Source: Paramecium pentaurelia (taxonomy: Eukaryota; Ciliophora; Oligohymenophorea; Peniculida; Parameciidae). From it: a DNA stretch of 64,000 nt. Location of the stretch: positions 4,942 through 68,941 of the forward strand of contig CAJJDO010000111.1 in NCBI GenBank assembly GCA_905183005.1, in the 5' to 3' direction. Positions 25,560-38,000 of this stretch are shown here, piece by piece. The stretch's first letter is position 1. Each line of letters opens with the position of its first letter. The notes under the pieces were generated by a model. That model saw only the letters and a list, made by a program, of their open reading frames with translations. It was not told the origin of the DNA and ran no database searches. The position numbers and the translations under genes are program-made.

Positions 25560-26230
25560 TATTGATTTAATAAAGATGGCTATTCTTCAGAGATTTAGGA
25601 AGAACAAGAAAAGATCTAAAAAAGAGGATGAACGATAATAAAGGAATCATAGATTTTATCAAATTTTTAGTTCTCCTTACAAGCATAGATAGAAAATTTA
25701 TATAAATTGGGTCGTATGGATTATAGTTAATAGTAGAAATGAAGTTACTTTAGCATCTTGTAGTGAGGATGGCTTAATTCGTTTATGGGATGTTAAGACA
25801 GTAAAATAAAAAGCCTAACTAGATGAACATAATAATGGATACTAACAGAATGCTTTCTCCTGATGGAACTAAATAGCATCTGGCAGTAGTGATAAATCTA
25901 TCAGCTTATGGGATGTTAAGGACATTCTCTCTTAGTATTAATCCCAGCTATTGTAAAACTGATCGTTTGATTTTTAACGCGATTGTGATAGTTTTGAGAC
26001 AAATTTAATTAACTCTTAAAATACTATACTACTTATATCGCAACAGCTATGTCTTAAAACGTAAGGAACAAAAATACATAGTGGAGAGTTTGTAATTTAT
26101 TAAGGGCTAGATTTACTTTAGTTATTTAAAACTAAAGGATGTTGCATTTTACAAAGCTAACCAGGATTAAATCAAAAGTGAAATATATTTTATAATGAAT
26201 TAATATCATAATTTAATCTTTTCATTCTGC
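25560..26230 (+). pseudogene. WD40-repeat gene remnant
   Basis: The plus strand shows NSRNEVTLASCSEDGLIRLW followed by DVKTVKQKAQLDEHN and, after a TGA/frame break, QIASGSSDKSISLWDVKD. These are two consecutive WD40 blades with the GSSDKSI..WDVK signature. The later part (to about 26230) reads KRKEQKYIVESLQFIKGQIY in another frame, a helical stretch that does not fit a propeller. Frame breaks and the lack of further blades mark it as a relic of the same WD40 family seen at 1-3050 and 26600-28310, but on the opposite strand. Confidence 0.6.
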
Positions 26231-26599
26231 TTTTTCTATTATATTTAACAATTCTGATTTGAATTTATTTCTCAGTCAGCGCCCAATAATTGTTCATTAA
26301 TTTATAAAAATCTATTAAATGAGAAAATAATTGATTGTTATGCAAATTTAGTAAAAAAAATGTATTTTTAATTTCTGAATTAATTTAGCCCCTTCGATTT
26401 TAAATTCATTAAATAAGATATCTATTTATATATTCATGTGTATAGGAAAATTAGAAAATTCTGATTCAACAATGAAATAAAATATATTAATTTTTTCTAC
26501 ATTTTTAATAATTAGCCTTTGTTAATATTATTATGGTCTATAAAAAGAAAATTAGCTTTCAAATATAATATAGTGTTTTAGTCAAGCTACTGGTTAATT
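26231..26599. other. spacer between convergent WD40 relics
   Basis: AT-rich sequence with no supported gene. It lies between the 3' ends of a plus-strand and a minus-strand WD40 remnant. Confidence 0.35.
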
Positions 26600-28310
26600 T
26601 TTATTAATAGGATCATCCAATTTGGCTTTTTTTTATCCTGTTTTGATATCCCATAGATGGAAATAGTTATCATTACTACCAAACGCTAATGTTTATCTAT
26701 TAAGTGAGAAACTTACTAATGTAGCTGGCTAATTATGGCCATCTAATTAAGATATATATTTATTTAATAATTTTTCCAATTATAATCAAACAATAAAGCT
26801 TAATGTAAATTAATTCCATTGATTTCAATATTACCTCCAAATATAAAAGTAGTTTTAACTATAATATTTTCAAAATTTTAGTTGTTAGATTAATCAATTT
26901 CTTAAAAAATTATTACCTATCTTAGTCAGATTAACTAAGAATTTCTAAAATTCTATAATCCTAACATTTTGCTATATTTTTTACACGATTTAATAATTGT
27001 TTCATGATAAATTTTAGTGGAGTAACTATAATTATTAAAATCAGATTATTTGATAATTTTGAGCATTTGAATTAATATGATTTTCTCTAGCAAACACCTG
27101 TATGATCACACATTTAGGATAATTTTGAGTTGTTTATAGGAATGTAAAAATTCTAAACTAAAGTATTTGGTTGGTAATATTTCGATTATAATATTTAATA
27201 CCGGTATATCAAAATCTTTTGATTAAATTAATACTGCAACTAAGAACTTATATGTTTATGGAAAAATTAAAAGTTGACCCTTTTATATTAGACAAGTGAT
27301 ATAAACTGAAATTAATCATCATCTTTCAAAAAATTCATTTAGAAATTTTCTTATCGTTTATCTTAATATCATAATCCTTATTATTAATAATAAACTTAAG
27401 TCAATTCTTTCTTGCTAATTGTTTTTGTTAGTTTAGTTCAATATTTTTTCTAATCTTGTAGAAAATTAACAATATATATTCCAAAATTTTGGTCCAAAAT
27501 TAAATATTTTCTTAACAAATTGACTAGTGCAAAATTTGAAGCCAATTTCTTTAATTTAAAAAAATAAAATTAAACACGGCTTTCTTAAAAGGTATGCAAG
27601 TTTATCCTAAAACTATTATGCAATGGTTAAATTTATTGTTCTAAATTAACATTCCTTAAATGAAATGAGTTATCCCAATTACCTGATGACAATTTATTAC
27701 CAGAAGAGAAGTAAACTTACCTGACAGAACTTGTATGGCCATCCAATCTCAATTTTTATTTTCTTGTCTTTATATCCCATCGGATACTGATCTGACCTAA
27801 CTAATAAGACCATAATATTTATATAATTCTAAGATTCCTTAATTTTTCCACTTACAACTGAATAATAAAATTTCATCTAATTGATTCTTTTTATATTGAT
27901 ATTTACTGATTCAGATTCATTCAAATTACATCTTGCTAAATTTGCTCCAACAAATGACATATTTTTTATTTTAATATCATCAAAAGATGATTTATTTAAA
28001 TCAAACTTCAATACATCTAATAAATAATACCCATTTGATCCACATTAGATGAATTTGGTATCTAAGGAAGCTTCAATGCTTTTTTGAAAATCAATTCCAA
28101 TTGATTATTGCTAGATATTTTTAGAAAATAACAAAAACTAAGAAATTTGAAATCATTATTAAATATTTTATTTTATTTTTGAAATATTCAAAATCCATTT
28201 GTTTGTCTCATTAATCCAGACACAATCATAAATAATTGTAACTTTTTATCTGATTATTGACAGAAAATAAGAATTAAAAAATTAGGCTAATCTCATTAAA
28301 TTTTTATTTA
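26600..28310 (-). pseudogene. WD40-repeat gene remnant, paralogue of the one at 1-3050
   Basis: Around 26620-26760 the minus strand repeats almost word for word the WD40 blade at 1-130 (VSFSL...LAFGSNDNYFHLWDIKTG-like). A second blade lies at 27660-27800 (GHTSSVR...GNKLSSGNWDNSFHL). Between and upstream of the blades there are frame changes and TGAs, and similarity to the leader region at 130-500 is visible at DNA level. I infer a decayed duplicate of the same family. Confidence 0.6.
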
Positions 28311-28474
28311 CAATATAAGGGATGGGATCTTAGGTTAAATGTTATAGGTTCAAATATTTCAAAAGTTAATTATGATGATATTTAATAAATTCGGAATGAT
28401 GAGACTAAATTATGTTATTTGATATGATTTTTAACAAAAAAAAAAACAAGGAGTGAAGGAGACCATCCTAACTC

Positions 28475-28575
28475 CAATTCATTGTTAGAGTAAGATTCCA
28501 ACTTGAACTTTGGGTCTGTTGTTATAACTAATTAATTCCAACCCGAACTCTGGTCTGTTGTTAGAATGATAATTC
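28475..28575. repeat. degenerate direct repeat, about 38-bp unit
   Basis: Two adjacent units share TTCCAACTTGAACTTTGGG-like sequence followed by TCTGTTGTTA. The first is at about 28495-28532 and the second at about 28535-28570. A partial third unit lies just before (TTGTTAGAGTAAGATTCC). No coding frame uses them. Confidence 0.5.
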
Positions 28576-29169
28576 CAATCCAATAATAAACGAAAGTTCT
28601 AATTTATGGTTGATTTTAAAATTAACATCTAAAAAGTCATTTAATTCAAAATAACACTTCATCATAAAGCAAAACTATTACTGATCCCGTAACTAAAACC
28701 GTTTTATCAGATTCTACTCCCACATCTTTGAATTATTATCAAATAGTTATTAGAATAGCTATAAGAATAATCAATAAAATTTCTTTGTGGGGAGAGTCAT
28801 CTTCTTTTTTTGTAAAAAAGTGGAGAGTAGAGAAATTACCTCTTAATGATTCTTCATCTAAATTAGATAGAAGTTGTAACCTATTTATAAATTATAGATC
28901 TGAATACAAATTTTTGTGATCAAAAATAAAAATTTTGAATTATATTATTATCATCTTTTGTGATTTGTGTTTGATCTCAATAATTGAAATAATTATTGAA
29001 AAAAATCAATCATCATCAAAAATATTAGACAGAAAAATTGTTTTAACTTTTAATTTGTGATGCAGAAGAAGGAAAAAAATTAAAATTTGGGTGTCAATGA
29101 ATATTGCAAGAATCTAAATGCAGATATTATTACTCAATACCTTGGAAAATTTGGAATAGAACTAATAAA
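28576..29169. other. no gene recognised
   Basis: A short plus-strand open stretch near 28728-28919 has no ciliate-code extension or motif. The rest is AT-rich and broken. Confidence 0.35.
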
Positions 29170-29760
29170 CTTCCAACCTTTTCTAAATGTCCTCAAGAAT
29201 AGTAAGTATTTAAAATAGCCAAACTGGCTAATTTTAGATACCTACTATTTCTTGAGGACTAAGATAACTGCCTTTCGTTCACTCCTTGAAGCAGGGTACC
29301 TAAGAGGAACTTTTCCATAAAAACTAGATTATAATTTTGAATATCCTAAGTAATCCCTCATCTACTAATATCTCTGCCTTAGATTAAGAAAGACCTGAAT
29401 TTCAGGATTCTTATTTAGATGATCACGAGTTCTCTTGAAATTAAGGTCTTTTGGCAAAATGATTTAGAAGTTGAGAGATTATTATAAATTTCAAAAAATT
29501 CGTGACACGGAAAAAATATTTGTGAGAATTGCCTATGAAGAGAAGATATAGATACAGATTAACCATGGAATGCTCCCTGATAATTAACCTCTGATTTGCA
29601 AGAGGAAATACCTTAATTTTAAGAAATTAAAATTAAATAATAACAATAGAATTTATCCATAGACAGAATTAAGAAGAAGATTAAGACTAAATAGTTTGGA
29701 AATAGGGACAGAAGAGGTCCCTCCAGTAGAAGGAATGAGTATTATTTAAATTAAATTAAA
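29170..29760 (+). pseudogene. GC-richer ORF fragment, unknown family
   Basis: Plus-strand pieces read YYFLRTKITAFRSLLEAGYL then, in a following open block at about 29450-29750, KLRDYYKFQKIRDTEKIF, VRIAYEEKIQIQINHGMLPD and ELRRRLRLNSLEIGTEEVPP. Breaks (TGA) lie between them. The composition is like the island at 22650-23990. No family recognised. Confidence 0.4.
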
Positions 29761-29879
29761 TTTTACATTTTTTATAAAGAGTATTTTTTATCATAAATGA
29801 GAATATCATTTTAAGGAATCAATCGAAGATTTGATATAGAATAATTGAAATATTCTTAACATAATTTCAAGTTTTCTCA

Positions 29880-30200
29880 TAATTAGTTATTAAAATTGGA
29901 ATAGATTTCTTCTTTATATGTAATCTGTCTATCACTGGTTGCAAAATTTGCTTCCTGTGTAAGAGAAAGTATAAAACCTAATTAATCTTTCTTTTGCCTG
30001 TCACTTAGGTTATATTCTTTTTCAACTTCTAGAACTTCAGATTTTTTGGGAATGAGCTTCTTCAAATCATCTTCCCTAACTAACCAGGTTCAGATATTGA
30101 AAGCATAAAATTCGTTCTATTTATTCATCCAAGGATTTCTTTTAAGCCGAGGTTCGAAAACCAAATGCATTTCAAATCGAATTTATGGTTTGATTTCATA
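29880..30200 (-). pseudogene. GC-richer ORF fragment on the opposite strand
   Basis: The minus strand reads MHLVFEPRLKRNPWMNKQNE, FYAFNI, one TGA, then TWLVREDDLKKLIPKKSEVL and DRQKKDQLGFILSLTQEANF. About 100 residues are interrupted once. The composition matches the neighbouring plus-strand fragment, from which it is separated by about 120 bases. No family recognised. Confidence 0.4.
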
Positions 30201-30338
30201 CATTTGGATAATTTAAGATTTATTTATATAATATTTACTTAACTCAGTCATGTGTTTGAAGAGTAAAATTCTAATTAAGTTCAAGAAAAGTATTATTGAT
30301 TTTATATGTTTTTTGTGTCAGTTATATTTGCTCTTGGT

Positions 30339-30366
30339 AATTTACATACTCCAAAGTATGTAAATT
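30339..30366. repeat. perfect 12-bp inverted repeat, 4-nt loop
   Basis: AATTTACATACT (30339-30350) and AGTATGTAAATT (30355-30366) flank CCAA. It lies inside a wider imperfect arrangement, with CTTGGTA at 30333-30339 and TACCAAGG just after. It could form a hairpin. No gene context. Confidence 0.75.
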
Positions 30367-32279
30367 TGTTACTCTCTCAATACCAAGGTTTTCAATTGCC
30401 TTTTAGAGTTTGAAAGTAATTAGATTTTTTTTAATTCAACTCTGAATAAATTATCAATTCAAAATCTAAAAACTATTCAGAATCCCAAAAAGGCATTATC
30501 AAAAAAAAAAGATGAAATTACAACTTCATCAGTGTATACAAAGATAATTGTTGCATTTAATAATTTAAAGAATTTTCTTACGTGTTTATGTTATCATTAT
30601 ATCCAAATAATAGATTAATTAGTTGAAGAACAAATATCACTTTATTCATAAATCCATTAAAGAGCATAATAATATTCAAACAAGTTGATTTAAAATTTAT
30701 TTTCAAATCACCAATAGATTAACTTAATTAAAAGGAACTATAACAAAAAGATTTTAGGAACAGAATAATCCTTAAATTTAACACCAAAAGATCATAATTA
30801 AAAATAAACTTTAATTAAAGAATGACGAAAGAATCATTAATTAATTTAATGTCTTAAATTATAATATTAAATAATAGAACTACTATATAGATCCACTTTT
30901 CCATAATTTCATCCTTGGTAATATTACATATTGATAAAACAAAAGTGTTCATTCAATCCATACAACCCATCTAAAATTGCTGAAAATCAACTTTATTAAA
31001 TTATCCATCAACTTAAACTTTAATGATACAGATAGGTTAATCAATAAACAAAATTTATCAATATTTTATGATTATTTATATATCTAAAATGCAAATATAA
31101 AACGATTATATTTAATTACTAAATAATACAATTTTAATAATTTGAAGAAGATGATTAATTCTTCTTAATTCATACTTTAATCTTTTGTTTGTATTTTTTT
31201 ATAATAAATTAATATTTTAATTTTAAGAATTGTAGAACCTTTTATCTATTAAAAGTTTTTCGTTCTGCCTATTGTATAAAATCAATAATATAAAAGTTGT
31301 CTTTGATTTTGATCCCTTCTATTAGAAAAAATTTAAAATTTTTTATAGAAATATAAAGGTTTATAAAATCATCCTACATTTTTAAATAAATTCTATTATT
31401 TGATTTCTATCTGAATTAGAATCAAGTTTTGATATTAGATTTCAATAAATTCGAAAAAGAATTCATCATTACATTATTCAGCTTAATATGAATTTACAAG
31501 AATGCCTTCTCTAAAAGTATTAGTCTATTATTTCTGCATTTATTTCATTTCTTTTTATTTTGCTTGAATTGGATATTTTTCGATGGATAAATTTGCTGCT
31601 TTCAGTTTATTTCTAATCATTATCAATTGAAGAATTTTTAACTTTTAATTTAATCACTCTTTGCATTATTAATTTTTATAAAATATTTATTAAAAATAAT
31701 TGGATTCATCTTCATAATTGAAACTCATAAGATTATTTCTAAAGCTATAGAAAAAGAGGATTAAATTTTGTAAGCAATCCAGTTATTAAATAGGCTAACT
31801 TCAAATCTTACCATTTAGCCTAAATCTATTTTGAAAAAATTATTTAGTGAAGTTTTTGATCTTGCATCAAAAATTGAGATAATCACATAATTTTCTTTCG
31901 TTTATTGTAAAATGAAAAAAGAATATATTTATTTTTAGTGAAAATTTTCTTTCTTTTTTTTAAGTAAAAACAGAAAGGACTGTAATACTTTAATAAAGTA
32001 ATGGATAAAACTGTTATTATAATTATTTTCAGGGTAATCCAATAATTAATTTATAAGGTTGCCTATATTCTGAGAATCAAAATATTAATTTTAGCCATAT
32101 GAGATTTCAATTTAATTTAATTTAAATATTGTTTGAAATATTAAGCTAGAATTAATTGTTTAATCTAATATTAAACATTTTTTCAATTTTAACTCAATTT
32201 TAAAGAACAATAAATTATTAATCTTAATCTTTACTAATTATATTAAATTATTTTAGAAATTAACTAAATAAATATCAAA
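30367..32279. other. long AT-rich stretch without a supported gene
   Basis: Both strands contain short open pieces under the ciliate code but each ends in TGA within a few dozen codons, and none has a recognisable motif. Nothing reportable. Confidence 0.4.
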
Positions 32280-33060
32280 AATAAAATAATGAATTTCTAT
32301 ATAATGTGTAACAAAATTCATCTATTGAAAGAAACACTATTATATTTGAGACAATATATAATCTTTATTCAATTTGTGATTTAGAAGAAAAAGCTGCTTA
32401 TTTTTTAAATATTAAAAATAAGAATGTAAAAGTTTAATTTTACATATAATTGTTTTAAAATTGATTATTTTAATGAAAATATTATGATAGATTTCTTGGT
32501 GGAAGAAATGGTTAGATTGATTAAAAGCAATCACTTAAATTTAATAAAATAGGAAATTTTAAAGTATTAAAAGAAAAGAATTGAAACTATACTTTGAAGT
32601 AATCAACAGAAAATTTTTTCGAAAATTGAAGACCCAATCCTAATGGTTTGCATTAAAAAAGGATTGATGAGCTGAGGATCTATTTTCAGAAAGTATTCAT
32701 GATTAAAGTGATAGGTGTTCATGTTAAAATAAAAGAGAATTATTTAGTAGTAGTAAAAATATATGGATATAAGAAATGATCATTATAGTTTAAGTGAAAG
32801 TTATTGTTAAATGAAGCTTGGAGAGAATAAAAAAGAAATTTATGAAATACAGGAAATTTCCATCGAGTTGAGTTTTCAGAAGTAAAGTAGTGAATCAGAT
32901 GTGAGTGTAAAAAAATTTGTTGAAGAAGATATAGCAATTAAGAAGTATATAGTAGTACATATAAAAAAGAGAGATAAGTATAAATATTTTTTGATTTGGA
33001 AATATGAATCTGTATTATAGGAGAACAATGAATAGACTCTGTTTGTGGATTGATAGGAAA
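32280..33060 (+). pseudogene. broken ORF series, unknown family
   Basis: Plus-strand pieces: a frame reading TIIFETIYNLYSICDLEEKA (about 32330-32400), then KRIDELRIYFQKVFMIKVIG (about 32655-32720), then KLGENKKEIYEIQEISIELS continuing to QENNEQTLFVD (about 32815-33045). TGA stops and frame changes separate them. It lies directly upstream of the intact gene at 33137 but is not part of its frame. A real gene with several unmodelled introns is the alternative. Confidence 0.35.
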
Positions 33061-33136
33061 TCTCGAAGTATTTTATATGAGTAGGTGAAATTTATAATAT
33101 TTATTTGATATCAAAGGCTAAATAAATTTTAATAAA

Positions 33137-34561
33137 ATGAATAAAATTTTGAATACTATTGATAAAATAGACATTTTTGGAGTTCCTATTAATCTTCTTA
33201 CTAATGAAAAGAATTCAGCTTTTCAGAGTAAGATAGGAGGGTTATTTAGTTTAATTGCAGGAAGCCTAAGTCTTACATATTTTTTATATGTTTTTATATT
33301 TTGGGTGAGCAATTTAATTCCTCCTAATATAAGTTCAAACTAAGAGACAATAGGATATGCTTAATTCTAAATTTAAACTGGAATGATTGATTTGATGCTA
33401 CAAGATTTCACTGGAGATGCAGATCCCTTCAGAAAATACAATAATATTATCACTCCTCATTTATATACGGTTATTGATACTAGAATAATAGATAAACCTA
33501 TACCTTTATTTAGTAGTTAAGAAAAACCTTATACAATTTCTTTTGAGAATGTCACTTTAGTTTTAAATCATGAAATCGATCCAGATTAGGATCATTAAGA
33601 AATGAAATAATATTTGATTGTACTTGAAGGTTGCTCTAATATTACTTTGTAAGATAATGGATATTGTGCTGATTAGAAAACAATTGACGATTATCTATAA
33701 AAATTTCATGGGTTTTTATTTTTAAGTATTAAATTAAATTAACTTAACCATGTAACAAGAGAATTAGAAGAATTCAATAAGCAATATTATTAGGCTTTTG
33801 ATATGCTTAAGCCATAATACTCATAAGTTATGTTGAAATAGTAAGAGACAATCATTGATGATGGTGTTTTATTTAATAATTATCAAAATTATTAGTTCTT
33901 AAACAATTACGAATTAATCAATTAGTAAGTTGATTCTTTTTTTTCATCAAATGTTGTATCATAAATGTCCAAATTACCTTATAACTTTACAAATTACGGA
34001 TGCTATCTATTTAGGTTAGATAGTATTTAAGTTAAAGAAGTAGTTACAATGCCAAAACTCGGTGAATTTCTTGCTTAAGTTGGTTCAATTGTTTAATTGA
34101 TATTCTTATTATAATACATAGCCTTATATTACAATAATAAACTTCTTGAAAATTAATTACTTCATGAAATCATTACAATGTATTATCCTGAGTTAAAAAA
34201 TATAAAGCTTACAATATTTAATAAATTGGAATTTAAAGAGAATGTTGATAATGATCTCAAAAGTATTATTTAAGATTTTATACCTAAATATAACTTTTTA
34301 TTTGAAAGAGCAAAAGAGAAATGTAGACTTAATAATATTATATATGAAATTTCAAGGATCTAATTTATTATTTAATAGCACTTTGGAGATTAAGTCTTAT
34401 AATAGAGTCATTCTTTTGGAGGAAAACTGTAAAACAATTATTTTGAATTTTTAAATTGTAAAGAAACTAAGAAATTAGCGATCAAACCAGATACTTCTAT
34501 AGATTTAGAGAATGGTTATCACTTATTAGATCCTTTGGAAATATTATCAAAATAGACTTGA
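33137..34561 (+). CDS. ciliate transmembrane family protein
   Basis: An intronless frame of 474 codons to TGA at 34559-34561, with many TAA/TAG Gln codons. The N-terminus (MNKILNTIDKIDIFGVPINL) leads into SKIGGLFSLIAGSLSLTYFL and a first membrane segment at about residues 35-62. A long Gln-rich, probably extracytoplasmic region follows, with VTLVLNHEID and ILEGCSN-type segments. A second hydrophobic segment is at about residues 315-340 (LGEFLAQVGSIVQLIFLLQY), then a tail with KLLENQLLHEIITMYYPELK. This two-membrane-segment layout with a G-G-x-x-S/T motif before the first helix matches a large uncharacterised membrane-protein family in Tetrahymena and Paramecium. Function unknown. Confidence 0.85.
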
Positions 34562-35090
34562 TTTATTTGATTGTTATTTTCTATAATATAGAATAATTTT
34601 ATTTCTAAATGTTGATAAAATTTCTTTATTTTTTTTATTTCTTTCATTAATTATATTAAATTTAATTAATTTTTAGTCTAATGAATATGATTTTCTATAC
34701 TTCTGTTTTAATATTTTTATTATTTTATGAATACATACAGATTTTCTTTAGAAAAACAAATATTAATAGATTTTTAATTATAAGTATAATTAATTTACAT
34801 TTTTGAAATGCTTTGTTGATTAAAAATCAAAATAAGTTTTTCTTTTTATTCATTTTATCATATTTAGAATTGGAAATAACTTTTTGTTTCTTAGAATTAT
34901 TTATAATAGTTTTTTTGGCATATAGAATTGATTAACATTGAAGATATTCGAATAGCTAAATCATTCATACCGATATCTTATTCATGAATCCCCTTTGATT
35001 TTTCAATTACTTATGCTCTCAATCTTTGCTAGATTATGAATAAGACATTTGCCCTTAAATTGAGAAGAATTAATCAATTATTAAATTATT
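34562..35090. other. intergenic AT-rich spacer
   Basis: No open frame or motif. It contains the presumed promoter of the gene starting at 35091. Confidence 0.4.
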
Positions 35091-38000
35091 ATGGCTCATA
35101 AGAAGTAATAAGGTTAAGCAAAACCAGGAGTAAAATTTTAGGATCAACCAGCAAGTATCTAGTAAGTGGAAAACAAACCATAAGTAATTTACAAGAATGT
35201 AACAGAATAAGATCAAGCATTAAAGTAATTTAATCAAGCAACAGTTTTGATTAAATTCAGGTATAAAAATTATTTAAAACATATACTGCATCAGATCCTT
35301 AATATTTAAGGAAAGACACAGCCTAATCTTTAAAATCCTTACTTACATTATTAAGAGATTGTATGTAAGTGTTGAATATAGGGACTTTTGAGGATAAGAA
35401 TTCAAATTATTATCTAATATATAATTGAACAATTTATATTTTTGACATTTGTAGAGTCTTGAGAAAAGTAAATAAGTTCATTGCAGTCAAAAGCTTGTGC
35501 CTATAGAATAATAGATTTGGGATTACAAAAGGTATAAGAATTGAGAGAATTGGAAGAAATGGATCCAACATTGTAGGATTATATGGATAAAATTTTAAAG
35601 TAGAATACAAGATTGCTAAGAATATTAGAGTTAAAATTTAAAGTGCAAGCAGGAGTATTGACTATAGATTAATGGAAAAAGAAGATTGAAGAATTTAGTT
35701 AGGATAAGTAAGCTAGATGTTTGGTAATAATTGAATCCTTACGATTCTCACCTCCAAATTTATCAAACACAGTCAAATAAACACATGTTGGAAATTAATT
35801 GAAGGAATAATTAGTGTAAGTTAGTTTTGACATTATGAAAAATGATATGGAAAGAATTTCTATAGCATTAGAATACATAATTAACAGAAAAAGTAGTTAA
35901 CTAGAGAATTTGGTTTGAAATATGGATTGTAGAATGAAAATATCTTCAATTATGCAGTTGCTGTTTTAGTATATAATATTCATTCTGGAGATATAATTGA
36001 GAATTGGGAAATTAATGAATTGAGGTGTAAATTCTTAATAAAAGTTGAATCTATATTGAGTAATACTTTAGATAAATTGAATTAGGAAGAATAAATAGAA
36101 TAAAGAATATTGACTAAGCCAAAGGAAGAAATTTTAGCTGATCCAAAAATGGAAGATTATTATCATTTGTAAGGGATATCTAAATAAGTAGGAGTAATCA
36201 ATAATTAGGAAGCATTAACATATTTATAAAAAAGAGAAGAGAGAATGTATATGATGGCAAGATCGAGGAATTTGATGGCTAAAGTCAATGTCAGTATGGG
36301 TTAGATTACAAGAGCATTGCATATATTTAAATATGCAATTGAAAAGTTGTAATCTTACACACTTGAATTATCAACTAATGAGAATGGTGAGGAAGTTGAA
36401 AATTTACCATGGGATCAATTGAAACCCTAAGGTGTAGTCGAAGATAAGAAAGGAGCTAAAAAAGCACCTGAGAAGAAAGGAAAGGAAGGTAAAGAATCAA
36501 AGGATAAACCTATTGCCGATGAAGTACCAGCTGTTAAAACAGATGCATAGATAAAATTAGAAGAAACTATCTTACAAATTGTTGAAGCCAGAAAAACAAG
36601 GCATTCATTAAATGTCTATTATTGGATTAAATTAAAACTGAATTGACTTTATTATTATATAGACATAATCGACATGATGAAGCCTTAGAGTATATGGAAA
36701 CCTTGTTGAATGATTGTAAATAGTTAAATGATAATTATCATTAAAGATTAATCATTGAATATTAAGCAAGAATACAATTTAAGAAAGGAAAATAAGTTGA
36801 ATCCATAAAGAAATTTAAAGAAGCTATAGAAATTGGTTAAAAGAGTTTCAATTAAGATCCTTAAATGATTGTTCTATATGGTGATCTTGGGAAAATATAT
36901 TATGAAAAAAATGAATTATAAGAGGCCCAATAACAATTTTATGATGCTTACCAAATGGCTGAATAATTAATGGAGATGATCAATTATGGTTATGGAGTAA
37001 TACCTAATTGGAATTAAAAATGTGTATAAGAAAAGATTTAGATTTGCTAGGATTTGTGTGTTCCATTGGAAATAGAATAAGAAATATTAAAAAAGACTGA
37101 TAAATAAATAAAAACTACTAAGAAAGATTAAAAGAAAAAAGATGATGGAAAAGTAGTAAGAAAGGGAGCTGATAAGTAAACAAAAAAATATAATATTGAT
37201 AAACCATAAATGCCAATTAAGGGATTAAACTAATAATCTAATTTTAATTTTATTTAATCTACTAAACTTACATACACAACTGTGGATATTGATACAATTA
37301 ATAATACATAATATTAATACAATTGTTATTTAAAGAATATTGAATTATGGTAGAGAGCATCATTAAGATATGTAGATATTATGATAACATTAAACTAAGC
37401 TAACGAAAATTCAAATATATCTATAGATTCATAAGAATCATCAGTAGTTTCAGATTCAGAAAGTGATAAATCCTCAATTAAAGATATTTTTGATATTAAT
37501 GTAATAAATGAAATTGTTAATAAAATTCATACTTCAATTAGTAAGAGTATTAATGTTCCAATTAGTTTCAGATTAGAATTGTATTATTTATAAAGCAAGA
37601 TTTATAAGATGAGATTTGTTCAATTATTATTAAACTTACAATAAAAGTATTTTATGAAATATTTGTCTGGTAAAAATAAGAAATATTTTGATTTCTATGA
37701 AAAAAGGCCTCATAGAGATTTAGTAAGGAATAAATACTTTTTACTTATTCCTCCTTTCTATTAATTACTCAAAGAATAAGGTTTATAATATCTAATGCAA
37801 GCAAAAGAGAGTTTATTAAAAGCAATTAGTGTAATAAGAGGAGAAGCTGTTTTATTTGAATATAATAGAAAACGAGAAGACATTCTAGTAGCTATGGCTG
37901 AGATTTGTTTATTCATTAGAGAATATAGAGTCAGATAAGGATATAGATATGTGAAAGTTGATTATTTATAATCCTTAATTAATACTAAGAGTAATAATAA

